Positions 31,435-39,993 are shown, counted from the stretch's first letter. The stretch is DNA of 58,786 nucleotides from an uncultured Pelagibacteraceae bacterium (GCA_902580335.1 CACHKE010000007.1:1-58786); one strand, 5' to 3'. Numbers and translations are program-made. Notes: generated by a model not told the origin, from the sequence alone.

Positions 31435-32211
31435 ATGAAAAAACTTAAACTGTTTGCTCTAGCAGCGTTAGCCCTAGTGGGTTACACAGGTGTTGCTAAT
31501 GCAGCAGACGCAACGATGTTAGCTCAGGATGACTTTGTTGGAATATCTTTTTGGATTATTTCAATGGGTATGTTAGCGGCTACAGCTTTCTTCTTCATGG
31601 AGAGAGGTACTGTTAACCCTGCGTGGAAAACATCAGTAACTGTTGCAGGTCTTGTAACTGGTATTGCTTTCATTCACTACATGTACATGAGAGAAGTATG
31701 GGTTGCTACAGGTGACTCACCAACAGTATACAGATATATTGACTGGTTAATTACTGTGCCATTACAGATGGTAGAATTCTACTTAATTCTAGTAGCAGTA
31801 AGAAAAGCAAATTCTGGAATGTTCTGGAGATTGTTAATCGGTTCATTAGTAATGTTAATCGGAGGATACTTAGGAGAAGCTGGATACATCAATGCTACAC
31901 TTGGTTTTGTAATCGGTATGGCTGGATGGATTTACATTCTATATGAAATATTCTCTGGTGAAGCTGGAAGAGCTGCTGCTAAAAGCGGTAACAAAGCTCT
32001 TGTAACTGCGTTCGGTGCAATGAGAATGATTGTAACTGTAGGTTGGGCTATCTATCCATTAGGTTATGTATTTGGTTACCTAACAGGTGGTGTAGATGCT
32101 AACTCACTAAACGTTGTTTACAACTTAGCTGACTTCATTAACAAAATTGCATTTGGTCTAGTAATCTGGGCTGCTGCAATGAGTTCAGGAGCTGGCTCAA
32201 GAGCAAGATAA
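31435..32211 (+). CDS. Proteorhodopsin, blue-absorbing type (light-driven proton pump)
   Basis: Seven-helix retinal protein that pumps protons out of the cell in light. The 258 residues start with a cleavable-looking signal peptide (residues 1-23, ending GVANAAD). Key residues by alignment to the green reference protein: His81 (H75), counterion Asp103 (D97) in RYIDWLIT, proton donor Glu114 (E108) and Schiff-base Lys237 (K231) in DFINKIAFG. The tuning site (reference position 105) is Gln111 in VPLQMVEFY, which indicates blue absorption. The ribosome site AGAGGGAG sits 6 bases before the ATG. Codons are visibly richer in C-ending forms (TTC, TAC, AAC) than in neighbours, as in a highly expressed gene. 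A strong terminator follows. Confidence 0.98.
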   Translation: MKKLKLFALAALALVGYTGVANAADATMLAQDDFVGISFWIISMGMLAATAFFFMERGTVNPAWKTSVTVAGLVTGIAFIHYMYMREVWVATGDSPTVYRYIDWLITVPLQMVEFYLILVAVRKANSGMFWRLLIGSLVMLIGGYLGEAGYINATLGFVIGMAGWIYILYEIFSGEAGRAAAKSGNKALVTAFGAMRMIVTVGWAIYPLGYVFGYLTGGVDANSLNVVYNLADFINKIAFGLVIWAAAMSSGAGSRAR

Positions 32212-32233
32212 TTACTATTTAAAGTAAATTTAT

Positions 32234-32272
32234 AGGGCGAGTATGTTTTACATACTTGCCCTATTTTTTTTT
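32234..32272 (+). terminator. Rho-independent terminator after proteorhodopsin
   Basis: Perfect 12-bp stem (32234-32245 with 32251-32262, one G-T pair), 5-base loop TTTTA, followed by a run of nine T at 32264-32272. It is the clearest intrinsic terminator in the window and should separate a strong rhodopsin transcript from the ferredoxin genes, which start 18 bases later. Confidence 0.9.
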
Positions 32273-32289
32273 AAGTCTATATATACTCA

Positions 32290-32610
32290 ATGGCTAAAAT
32301 CACATACATAACATCCGATGCTCAAGTTCATGAGATTGAGGTTCAAAATGGTCTCACTGTTATGGAAGGTGCTGTTCAAAATAATGTACCTGGTATAGAT
32401 GCCGACTGCGGAGGTGGAATGGCTTGTGCAACTTGCCATGTTTATGTCCAAGATGACTGGTATGATAAATTATCAGCTAAAGAAGATGGTGAAGAGGATA
32501 TGCTAGATATGGCGTTTGAACCTAAAAAAAATAGTAGACTAAGTTGTCAATTAATTGTTTCAGATGACTTAGATGGTTTAGTAGTTAATATTCCATCAAA
32601 ACAAAGTTAA
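32290..32610 (+). CDS. [2Fe-2S] ferredoxin, adrenodoxin type
   Basis: Small electron carrier of 106 residues. Cluster ligands are Cys40, Cys46 and Cys49 in [10 protein letters not shown] and Cys86 in RLSCQL, the C-x5-C-x2-C-xn-C spacing of adrenodoxin/putidaredoxin-like proteins. The following gene begins immediately at the next base and encodes a matching NAD(P)H:ferredoxin reductase-like flavoprotein, so the pair probably works together. The proteorhodopsin-ferredoxin-reductase arrangement is typical of SAR11. Confidence 0.93.
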   Translation: MAKITYITSDAQVHEIEVQNGLTVMEGAVQNNVPGIDADCGGGMACATCHVYVQDDWYDKLSAKEDGEEDMLDMAFEPKKNSRLSCQLIVSDDLDGLVVNIPSKQS

Positions 32611-33627
32611 ATGATTAAAACAGATGTATTAATAATTGGAGCTGGACCTACTGGTCTTTTTACTGCTCACCAAATAAAATTAATTGGTTTAGATTGTGAA
32701 ATCGTTGACAACCTTGATAAGGTTGGTGGCCAATGTATTGAACTTTATCCAGATAAACCAATTTATGATATTCCCGCTGTACCAGAATGCACAGGAGAAG
32801 AGTTAACAAAAAATTTAATTAATCAGTTAAAACCTTTTGATATCAAATTTCATTTAGGTGAAAGAGTAGATGAGGTAAAAAAAGATAATATTAACTGGAT
32901 TGTAAAGACAAACAACGGAAAAATGTTTTCAACTCCAAATGTAATTATAGCAGGAGGAGTTGGCTCATTTGAGCCTAGAAAATTTCCTGTAAAGGAATGT
33001 GAAAAATTTGAAAATAAATCCATATTTTATTCAGTAAAAGATAAAAAAATTTTTGAGAGAAAAACAATAGCAATTTTCGGTGGAGGAGATAGTGCATTGG
33101 ATTGGGCGGTTGAATTATCAAAAAATTCTAAAGTAAATTTGATACATAGAAGAGACGAATTTAGAGGAGCACAAGCTACTGTTAATAGAGTGCATGCACT
33201 TGTAAAAGAAGGTAAAATAAATCTTTTTACAAAATATCAAATGACATCAGTCAAAGGTAATGGTCAATTAGAAAGTATAGATATAAAAAACGATGATGAT
33301 GAAAAGAAAAATATAAAAGCCGACTACGCATTGGGTTTTTTTGGTTTAATTATGCAACTAGGACCTATCGCTAATTGGGGACTTAATTTAGACAAAAAAA
33401 CTATAGAAGTTGATACTGAAAAATTTGAGACTAATCAAAAAGGAATTTATGCAGTGGGTGATATTTGTAGCTATCCTGGTAAATTGAAACTAATTTTATC
33501 TGGATTTCATGAAGGTGCTTTAGCAGCAAGAGCATGTTTTAAATTGGCAAGACCTAATGAAAAATATAGATTTGAATTCACTACAACTTCATCAAGCTTA
33601 TTGAAAAGACTTGGAAAAAAAGAGTGA
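32611..33627 (+). CDS. Ferredoxin--NADP reductase, thioredoxin-reductase-like type
   Basis: FAD/NAD(P)H flavoprotein that would reduce or oxidise the ferredoxin encoded next to it. The FAD-binding GAGPTGLFTAHQIKLIG and KVGGQC are at the N-terminus, the NADPH-binding GGGDSALDWAVEL in the middle and the second FAD motif GDICSYPGKLKLILSGFHEGALAA near the end. The redox-active CxxC of true thioredoxin reductases is absent, so the type-2 ferredoxin-NADP reductase assignment is preferred. Length of 338 residues fits. Its stop overlaps the GTG start of the next gene. Confidence 0.9.
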   Translation: MIKTDVLIIGAGPTGLFTAHQIKLIGLDCEIVDNLDKVGGQCIELYPDKPIYDIPAVPECTGEELTKNLINQLKPFDIKFHLGERVDEVKKDNINWIVKTNNGKMFSTPNVIIAGGVGSFEPRKFPVKECEKFENKSIFYSVKDKKIFERKTIAIFGGGDSALDWAVELSKNSKVNLIHRRDEFRGAQATVNRVHALVKEGKINLFTKYQMTSVKGNGQLESIDIKNDDDEKKNIKADYALGFFGLIMQLGPIANWGLNLDKKTIEVDTEKFETNQKGIYAVGDICSYPGKLKLILSGFHEGALAARACFKLARPNEKYRFEFTTTSSSLLKRLGKKE

Positions 33628-34253
33628 TAGATCTTTACTCAGCTAATACACCTAATGGAAAAAAAATTAGTATTATGCTTGAGGAGATTGGATTTGACTA
33701 CAAAGTAATTAAAGTTGACATTAATAACGGTGAGCAGTTTAAGGATGAATTTAAAAAAATAAGTCCTTTAAGTAAAATTCCAGTAATTGTTGATCATAAA
33801 AATAAAAAAACTGTCTTTGAGTCTGGAGCTATCTTAATTTATTTAGCGGAGTTAAGTGGAAAATTTTATAATTCTGAAGAAAGATTAGAAATTAATCAAT
33901 GGCTTATGGCTCAAATGGGCTATATTGGTCCAATGTTGGGCCAACACCATCAATTCCATCATTATAATCCCGGAAAAAGTAAATTTGGCGAGGAAAGGTA
34001 TTTTAAAATTTCTAAACGAATATACAAAGAGTTAGACGATAGATTATCTAAATCAAAATATTTATCAGGAGATAATTATACAATTGCAGATATCGGGACA
34101 TTCCCTTGGATAGCAAGACACGAATGGCATGATATTGGCCTTAAAAATTTTAAAAATCTTACAAAATGGTATGAAGAAATTTCAAAAAGAGATGGTGTTA
34201 AAAAGGGATTTGCTTTTATGGATAAAAATGAGTTTCCACCCGAACCACATTAG
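33624..34253 (+). CDS. Glutathione S-transferase family protein
   Basis: Thioredoxin-fold N-terminal domain (DLYSANTPNGKKISIMLEEIG, then the cis-Pro region KIPVIVD and ESGAILIYLAE) followed by an all-helical C-terminal domain with YTIADIGTFPWI. It resembles YfcG/YghU-type nu-class GSTs with disulfide-bond reductase activity. GTG start overlaps the reductase stop by 4 bases, so it is the last gene of the ferredoxin-reductase-GST operon. 209 residues, normal length. The actual substrate is unknown. Confidence 0.88.
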   Translation: MIDLYSANTPNGKKISIMLEEIGFDYKVIKVDINNGEQFKDEFKKISPLSKIPVIVDHKNKKTVFESGAILIYLAELSGKFYNSEERLEINQWLMAQMGYIGPMLGQHHQFHHYNPGKSKFGEERYFKISKRIYKELDDRLSKSKYLSGDNYTIADIGTFPWIARHEWHDIGLKNFKNLTKWYEEISKRDGVKKGFAFMDKNEFPPEPH

Positions 34254-34354
34254 TTTATTGAACTAAGCAATCTAAACAAAGAAGCAAAAATTCCATGACC
34301 TGAAACCTCTATAGCAAGGACAATGATAATTATTAAAAGTATTTTTGTATCCAT
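34250..34354 (-). CDS. Hypothetical 34-residue membrane peptide
   Basis: Tiny open frame with one hydrophobic helix (residues about 4-14, ILLIIIIVLAI) and a short tail ending FRLLSSIN. The ATG overlaps the stop of the preceding tiny ORF by one base (TAATG), which suggests translational coupling. The 3' end overlaps the GST stop on the other strand by 3 bases. It fills a gap that would otherwise be unusually long for this genome. Function is unknown and the coding call rests only on arrangement and the membrane-helix pattern. Confidence 0.5.
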   Translation of the reverse strand: MDTKILLIIIIVLAIEVSGHGIFASLFRLLSSIN

Positions 34355-34479
34355 TAACTAAATACAATAAATAACAAAATTATCCAAAACAAACCATAAT
34401 AATAATAAATATATTTTTTGGTAAAATAATAAGTAACTGGGTTATGAACTTTTTTTGTTTTTTTCTTTTTTTTAGTCAT
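34354..34479 (-). CDS. Hypothetical 41-residue basic membrane peptide
   Basis: Tiny open frame starting inside the last codons of the dksA-like gene (ATG at 34479, overlap of 8 bases). The N-terminus is lysine-rich (MTKKKKKTKKVHNP), the middle is tyrosine-rich, and the end is a hydrophobic helix (GLFWIILLFIVF), giving a positive-inside single-span profile. It is followed by a second tiny membrane ORF overlapping by one base. No family is recognised. Confidence 0.55.
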   Translation of the reverse strand: MTKKKKKTKKVHNPVTYYFTKKYIYYYYGLFWIILLFIVFS

Positions 34480-35026
34480 CTGCATGAACTTTCTCGTCTT
34501 TCTCATGTTTTTCTTGTGCAGCTATAGTATATTTTGCAACTGGTCTGGCCATAAGTCTTTTTAACCCAATAGGTTCAGCGGTATCAAGACAGTATCCATA
34601 GGTATCCTCTCTAATTCTTGCTAGCGCTTTATCTATTTCTGAAATTAGTTTTATCTGCCTGTTAATAGCTTTCATTTCAACATTTTTATCTGTGTAGGAA
34701 CTAGCTTGATCCACAATATCTGCTGAAATACTATTGTCATCTAAACTTCCATTATAAAGAGCTTCATTATTTGCTTTAACTAAATCTTTTTTCCACTCTT
34801 GAAGCTTCATTCTAAAAAATACTTTGTGTTTTTCACACATATATTTTTCAGTATCTTTTGGAATATAAGTTTTAGAAATTTTAATTGGACCCTTAATTGT
34901 TTCTTTAGTTTTTGCTACTGTAGTTTTAACTGTTGATGTTTTAGCAGCTGTCTTAGTTTTATTTTTACTGGCAGTTTTATTCTTTGCTTTTACAACTTTT
35001 TTTTTAACTTTGCTAGTTTTAGCCAT
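34472..35026 (-). CDS. dksA: DksA/TraR-family protein with basic N-terminal tail
   Basis: RNA-polymerase-binding regulator of the DksA superfamily. Residues about 55-140 form the coiled-coil part (FFRMKLQEWKKDLVKAN...), with acidic residues in the tip region (ADIVDQASSYTDKNVE), followed by the C-terminal YGYCLDTAEPIGLKRLMARPVAKYT. That zinc-finger region has one Cys instead of four, as in many alphaproteobacterial members. The first about 50 residues are a Lys/Ala/Thr-rich tail with histone-H1-like repeats. I start at the ATG at 35026 (184 residues), because a near-consensus promoter at 35049-35076 lies between it and an upstream in-frame ATG at 35080. Confidence 0.87.
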   Translation of the reverse strand: MAKTSKVKKKVVKAKNKTASKNKTKTAAKTSTVKTTVAKTKETIKGPIKISKTYIPKDTEKYMCEKHKVFFRMKLQEWKKDLVKANNEALYNGSLDDNSISADIVDQASSYTDKNVEMKAINRQIKLISEIDKALARIREDTYGYCLDTAEPIGLKRLMARPVAKYTIAAQEKHEKDEKVHADD

Positions 35027-35048
35027 ATTTTCTAATTGAGTTCGAGGG

Positions 35049-35076
35049 AGTATATTCAGCAAAATATGGGTGTCAA
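35049..35076 (-). promoter_or_regulatory. Promoter of the dksA-like gene
   Basis: Minus-strand TTGACA (35071-35076), 16-base spacer, TATACT (35049-35054). This is a near-consensus sigma-70 promoter placed about 22 bases upstream of the chosen start codon at 35026. It argues against the further-upstream ATG at 35080, which would fall outside the transcript. Confidence 0.7.
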
Positions 35077-35105
35077 GCAACGTTAATTATTGTAATTATT
35101 AAGTA

Positions 35106-36425
35106 ATGATCAGTTTAAATAGAAATATAAATAATATATTTTTTATTTTTGTTTTATCACATTTATTAATTTGGACGGTTGTTCCTACAATAACTAATAA
35201 AAATCTACCCTTAGATGTCATCGAAGCATTAGCGTGGGGCAGCAATTTAGACTGGGGTTTTAATAAACATCCACCTGGAAGTGCATTTTTTCCAGAAATT
35301 TTTTTTCAGATTTTTGGTGCACAGGATTGGGCATATTATTTTTTAAGTTCATTATTTGTGGTGATTTCTTTCTATTTTGTTTTTAAAGTTGCTGATGAGA
35401 TTTTATCGAGCAAATTGTTAAGTCTTTTTTCTGTTTTAATTTTAGAAGCAATTTATTTCTATAATTTTACGACACCCGAGTTTAATGTAAATGTATGCCA
35501 GCTTCCATTTTGGTCTTTAGTGGTTTATTTTTCTTGGAAAATTTACTCTTCAAAAGAGATTAGACTGTTAGATTGTTTTTTTATTGGTTTATTTAGTGCA
35601 ATAGGATTTCTATCAAAATATTTATTTGTATATCTATTAGCATCAATTTTTTTACTTTTTATGTATGTAATATTAATTAAAAAAGATAGAAAATTCGATT
35701 TTAAATATTTTATTACTTTAGAGGTTTTTGTAATTTTATTAATTCCTCATTTCATATGGTTATATGGTAATGATTTTATAACAATTCTTTATGGTTTAAA
35801 AAGAACTGGCTTAGAACCAAATTTAATAAATCATTTTGAGCAGCCAATATTGTTTTTACTTAAACAAATAGTAACACTTTTTCCGTTTTTCTTTTTAATT
35901 TGGTTATTGGTAAAAAAAATTCAATTTAAGTTTAATGTTAAAGATAAAAAATTACTATTTTTATTAGTTATAAACTTATTACCAATCTTCCTAATTTTCA
36001 TTACTTCTGCGATAATGGGTTCTAAAATCAGAACGATGTGGATGACACCCTTTTATTTATATTTTGGGGTTCTATTTATCTATATTTTGAAATCACAAAT
36101 AAATATAAAAAAAACAAATTCTTTTTTATCGGGATTTTTGTTTCTATTTTTTTTGTCACCAATTATTTATTCTTACGTTTCAATTTCCCAAACAGATAAA
36201 AGAACCGACTATCCTGGAAAAGAAATTGCATCTAAAGTGCAATTAATTTGGAGTAAAGATTTTAATGGAGAAATTCAATTCGTGACAGGAGATGAATGGA
36301 AAGCTGGAAATTTATCATATCATTTAAAATCACGACCTGTTTGGGAAGGATCTACCAATAGTGAGATATTGAAAAATGCATCACAATTTATTTGTGTTGA
36401 AGATGTTTGTTTGGGAAGATATTAA
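35106..36425 (+). CDS. Family 39 glycosyltransferase (ArnT/PMT-like), polytopic membrane protein
   Basis: Membrane glycosyltransferase using a polyprenyl-phosphate sugar donor. The conserved N-terminal loop LPLDVIEALAWGSNLDWGFNKHPPGSA (with the catalytic-type Asp and the KHPP motif) follows the first helix, and about ten further hydrophobic helices extend to residue 350, ending with a short soluble domain. Length is 439 residues. The next gene encodes a dolichol-phosphate-mannose-synthase-like GT2, a plausible supplier of the lipid-linked sugar. The acceptor (lipid A, glycan or protein) is unknown. Confidence 0.82.
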   Translation: MISLNRNINNIFFIFVLSHLLIWTVVPTITNKNLPLDVIEALAWGSNLDWGFNKHPPGSAFFPEIFFQIFGAQDWAYYFLSSLFVVISFYFVFKVADEILSSKLLSLFSVLILEAIYFYNFTTPEFNVNVCQLPFWSLVVYFSWKIYSSKEIRLLDCFFIGLFSAIGFLSKYLFVYLLASIFLLFMYVILIKKDRKFDFKYFITLEVFVILLIPHFIWLYGNDFITILYGLKRTGLEPNLINHFEQPILFLLKQIVTLFPFFFLIWLLVKKIQFKFNVKDKKLLFLLVINLLPIFLIFITSAIMGSKIRTMWMTPFYLYFGVLFIYILKSQINIKKTNSFLSGFLFLFFLSPIIYSYVSISQTDKRTDYPGKEIASKVQLIWSKDFNGEIQFVTGDEWKAGNLSYHLKSRPVWEGSTNSEILKNASQFICVEDVCLGRY

Positions 36426-36439
36426 AATTTGATTATATT

Positions 36440-37309
36440 ATGAAAATAATAATTTTGACCCCGGTGTATAATGACTGGCAATCGGTATATAAACTAGTCG
36501 ATGAAATTAATAACCTATCATTTAACAAAGAATTTGAAATTTCAGTTTACATATTTAACGATTATTCAAATCATGATCGTCCTGATTTTGAAAAAAATCT
36601 AGAAAATATAAATTCTATTAAGATCTTTAATATGAAAAAAAATCAAGGGCATGCAAGATGTATTGCCACTGGTTTGAAATATATTTTTGAAAAAGATAAT
36701 TTTGATTATGTTATTCCTATGGATGGAGATGGTGAAGATAGACCTGAGGAAATTGTATTTTTTTTAGATCAAATAAAAAAATCACAAAATCAACCTATTG
36801 TAGCAGAAAGAATTAAAAGATCTGAAAAGATGATATTTAAGATTTGTTACCAATTACACAAATTTATCACGTTAGTATTTACAAGTAAGTCAATAAAGTT
36901 TGGAAATTATACTTGTTTACCAAGATCAATTGTTGAGAAAATGATTAATGAAAAAGCGACATGGAATAGTTTTTCGGGTTCATTAAAAAAAATTGAAAGT
37001 AATTTAATTTCTATCCCTTCTATTAGAGGTAATAGATATTTTGGACCATCAAAAATGAGCTTTTTAAATTTGATTAAACACTCACTTTCTATTATTAGCG
37101 TGTTTAGAAAAACTTTTTTAATTCGATCTGCATTATTTATAATAATTTATATTTTAATGATTAAAAGCAATGCATCGATAATCACTGCAATACCTCTCAT
37201 TTTTTTATTAGTAGCTGTTTATTCAATCTCTAATTTAGCATTAAGAGAAAATATGAAAGAATTTAAAAATTGTCTAAGCCAAATAAATGATATTGAGAAT
37301 ATTAAATGA
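36440..37309 (+). CDS. Family 2 glycosyltransferase (polyprenyl-phosphate sugar synthase-like)
   Basis: GT-A fold with N-terminal MKIIILTPVYNDWQSV, the QGHARCIATGL stretch and the metal site MDGDGEDRPEEI, as in DPM1/GtrB proteins, then two C-terminal transmembrane helices (residues about 228-262). I start at the ATG at 36440 (289 residues) because the longer frame from 36407 overlaps the end of the GT39 gene and adds nothing conserved. Placement directly after GT39 suggests it makes the lipid-linked donor used there. Its stop overlaps the ppc start by 4 bases. Confidence 0.82.
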   Translation: MKIIILTPVYNDWQSVYKLVDEINNLSFNKEFEISVYIFNDYSNHDRPDFEKNLENINSIKIFNMKKNQGHARCIATGLKYIFEKDNFDYVIPMDGDGEDRPEEIVFFLDQIKKSQNQPIVAERIKRSEKMIFKICYQLHKFITLVFTSKSIKFGNYTCLPRSIVEKMINEKATWNSFSGSLKKIESNLISIPSIRGNRYFGPSKMSFLNLIKHSLSIISVFRKTFLIRSALFIIIYILMIKSNASIITAIPLIFLLVAVYSISNLALRENMKEFKNCLSQINDIENIK

Positions 37310-39993
37310 AAAAAAAAGATCTTTATTATGAAAGAATTCCTACAAAACTTTTAAGAGAAGATGTCAGGTATTTAGGAAATATATTAGGGCATGTAATAAA
37401 GACGCAAGAGGGACAAAAGTTTTTTAATTTAGTTGAAAAAGTTAGAAAATTATCAAAAGCTAATAAAGCCAATCCTAATTCAAAAAAACTAAATAGTGAT
37501 GTAATTAACGCAATCAAAAAACTTGATCCTAAAAATACTTTTAAATTAACTAGAGCATTTTCGCATTTTATGAATTTTATGAATTTAGCTGAGCTAGTTG
37601 ATGCTTCTAGAAGTATAAATGAAAATGAAAATAACAAAAAAAAATTAGATAAAAAAAATTTATTTATTGAGGAAATTTTTGAGGACTTGTTTAGAAAAAA
37701 AAATATTTCAGACAAAAAGATTTATGATTTAGCGAAAAATCTTAATATAGGTATTGTTTTAACAGCTCATCCGACAGAGGTAAAAAGAAGAACTTTAATT
37801 CAAAAATATCACAAAATTATAGAGATACTTGAGGAACGAGAATTGTTTAAAAATTTTCCCTCAAAATTAAAAGTTCTCGATAAAAATTTTTACGATGAGT
37901 TAACGATTATTTGGAATACGGATGATCTCAAAAGATTTAAACCATCACCATTTGATGAGGCTAGATGGGGATTAGCAATCATTGAAGATAGTCTATGGGA
38001 TACTGTTCCAAAAGTTTACAGAAAATTAAATTCTATATTTGTAAAAAATATGGGTAAAAATTTACCAAAAAATTTTAATCCTATTGTATTTGGCTCATGG
38101 ATGGGTGGTGATCGAGATGGTAATCCTAATGTTACTTCTGAAGTCACAAGAAAAGTAATTTTACTTTCTAGATGGGAGGCAGCTAAATTATATGAAAAAG
38201 CTCTCACTAAAATAATAAGATCCTATTCGATGGAAAAGGCTTCAAAAAAAATCTTAAGTAAAGTTGGTCAATCATTCGAGCCTTATAGAGTTTTTTTAAG
38301 ACCTTTGAGAGATAAAATGAGGATTACCCATAGATCTATTGAACAACATCTGGTGCATAATAAGCCATTAGATCAAAAAAAATTATTAAGTTCTCGAGAG
38401 GAAATTCTTAAACCTTTAAGAGTTGTAAGAGAGTCTTTAGAGCAAAATCAAAATGAGAATATTGCTAGTGGTGAATTATTAGATTTAATGAGGCGAGCAA
38501 AATGTTTTGGGATTAATTTAGCAAGATTAGATATTAGACAAGAGTCTGCAAGACACAAACAACTGATATCTGAGTTTATAAAGTCAAAGTATAAAAAAGA
38601 TTATTCAAATTTTACGGAGAAAGAAAAAATAATATTTTTAAAGAAATCTATAACTTCTAAATCTAAAAAAATTAGAAATTTTAAATTTAAGAATAAAGAA
38701 AATAAGGAAGTTTGGGCAACTTTTAATACTTTATCTAAAGAGCCACCAGAATGTTTAGGTGCATATGTAATATCAATGACTACCTCTGCTTCAGACATTT
38801 TATCAGTTTCTTTTTTACAAAAAGAGGCAAATATTAGAAGCAAATTAAGAGTAGTTCCTTTATTTGAGACTTTAAATGATCTTGTTAATGCAAGATCCAT
38901 AATGGAAACCTTGTTCTCACAAAAATGGTATAGAAAACTGATTAATCATGAGCAGGAGGTTATGATTGGATATTCAGACTCAAGTAAGGACGCTGGAAAA
39001 ATATGTGCTAGTTGGCATCAATATAAAGCACAAGAAGAAATAATTAAATTAGCAAAAAAATTTAAGATCAAAGTAACTTTTTTTCACGGCAGAGGTGGAT
39101 CAGCTGGTAGAGGAGGAGGCCCAATACAGGCTACTTTAAGATCACAACCTCCTAATTCAGTAAATGGCAATATAAGAATTACTGATCAAGGTGAAGTTAT
39201 TCAGCAAAAGTATGGTTATGAGCCTTTAGCTAATTACAATTTATGTAGTTACATTGGTGCTGTTACAGAGGCTACATTAAATCCTCCACCAGTTCCAAAA
39301 AAAAATTGGAGAGATCTAATTGAAAAAATGTCTGACATATCTAAAAATTCATATAGAAAAAATATTAATCAAAGTTCGGATTTTATTGAGTATTTTAGGA
39401 CTGTCACTCCCCATAAAGCACTTGGCAAATTATCTATTGGCTCAAGACCATCAAAAAGAAAAAACGTTGATAATATAAAAAGTTTAAGAGCAATTCCGTG
39501 GGTGTTTGCGTGGACACAGATTAGATTAATGCTTCCTGCTTGGTTAGGAAGTGCAGAAGCATTAAGATACTCTTATATCAAAAAGTTTAGAAAAACTTTA
39601 TATGATATGGAAAAAAATTGGCCTTTTTTTAATTCAATGCTTGATATGCTTGATATGGTAATTTCTAAGGCTGATCCAGAAATTTCAAAAATATATGAGG
39701 AGTTTCTCGCTGACAAAAAACTTCAAAGAGTTGGACAGAAACTAAGATTTCAATTTGATACAATAAAGAAATTAAATAAAAAAATTACTCCTAAGGAAAT
39801 TTTAAAGATAAGAAAAGAATTTAGATCTAAGGTATTAGCAAGAAATATCTACTCTGAGGTTTTAAATATTATTCAGCCAATAGTTATTTACAAATTAAAA
39901 AAGAAAAAAGATAAAAAAAATAAAAAATATTTAGAGGATGCTTTGTTGACCTCTATTGCGGGTATTTCTGCAGCCATGAAAAATACTGGATGA
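37306..39993 (+). CDS. ppc: Phosphoenolpyruvate carboxylase
   Basis: Fixes bicarbonate onto PEP to give oxaloacetate. The 895 residues include the catalytic VLTAHPTEVKRRT, GSWMGGDRDGNPNVT, the substrate loop MIGYSDSSKDAG, and FFHGRGGSAGRGGGP with the C-terminal tail ending NTG that takes part in allosteric or active-site closure. ATGA overlap with the glycosyltransferase upstream and a 4-base overlap with the lyase-like gene downstream. It complements ppdK at 20.3 kb. Confidence 0.97.
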   Translation: MKKKDLYYERIPTKLLREDVRYLGNILGHVIKTQEGQKFFNLVEKVRKLSKANKANPNSKKLNSDVINAIKKLDPKNTFKLTRAFSHFMNFMNLAELVDASRSINENENNKKKLDKKNLFIEEIFEDLFRKKNISDKKIYDLAKNLNIGIVLTAHPTEVKRRTLIQKYHKIIEILEERELFKNFPSKLKVLDKNFYDELTIIWNTDDLKRFKPSPFDEARWGLAIIEDSLWDTVPKVYRKLNSIFVKNMGKNLPKNFNPIVFGSWMGGDRDGNPNVTSEVTRKVILLSRWEAAKLYEKALTKIIRSYSMEKASKKILSKVGQSFEPYRVFLRPLRDKMRITHRSIEQHLVHNKPLDQKKLLSSREEILKPLRVVRESLEQNQNENIASGELLDLMRRAKCFGINLARLDIRQESARHKQLISEFIKSKYKKDYSNFTEKEKIIFLKKSITSKSKKIRNFKFKNKENKEVWATFNTLSKEPPECLGAYVISMTTSASDILSVSFLQKEANIRSKLRVVPLFETLNDLVNARSIMETLFSQKWYRKLINHEQEVMIGYSDSSKDAGKICASWHQYKAQEEIIKLAKKFKIKVTFFHGRGGSAGRGGGPIQATLRSQPPNSVNGNIRITDQGEVIQQKYGYEPLANYNLCSYIGAVTEATLNPPPVPKKNWRDLIEKMSDISKNSYRKNINQSSDFIEYFRTVTPHKALGKLSIGSRPSKRKNVDNIKSLRAIPWVFAWTQIRLMLPAWLGSAEALRYSYIKKFRKTLYDMEKNWPFFNSMLDMLDMVISKADPEISKIYEEFLADKKLQRVGQKLRFQFDTIKKLNKKITPKEILKIRKEFRSKVLARNIYSEVLNIIQPIVIYKLKKKKDKKNKKYLEDALLTSIAGISAAMKNTG

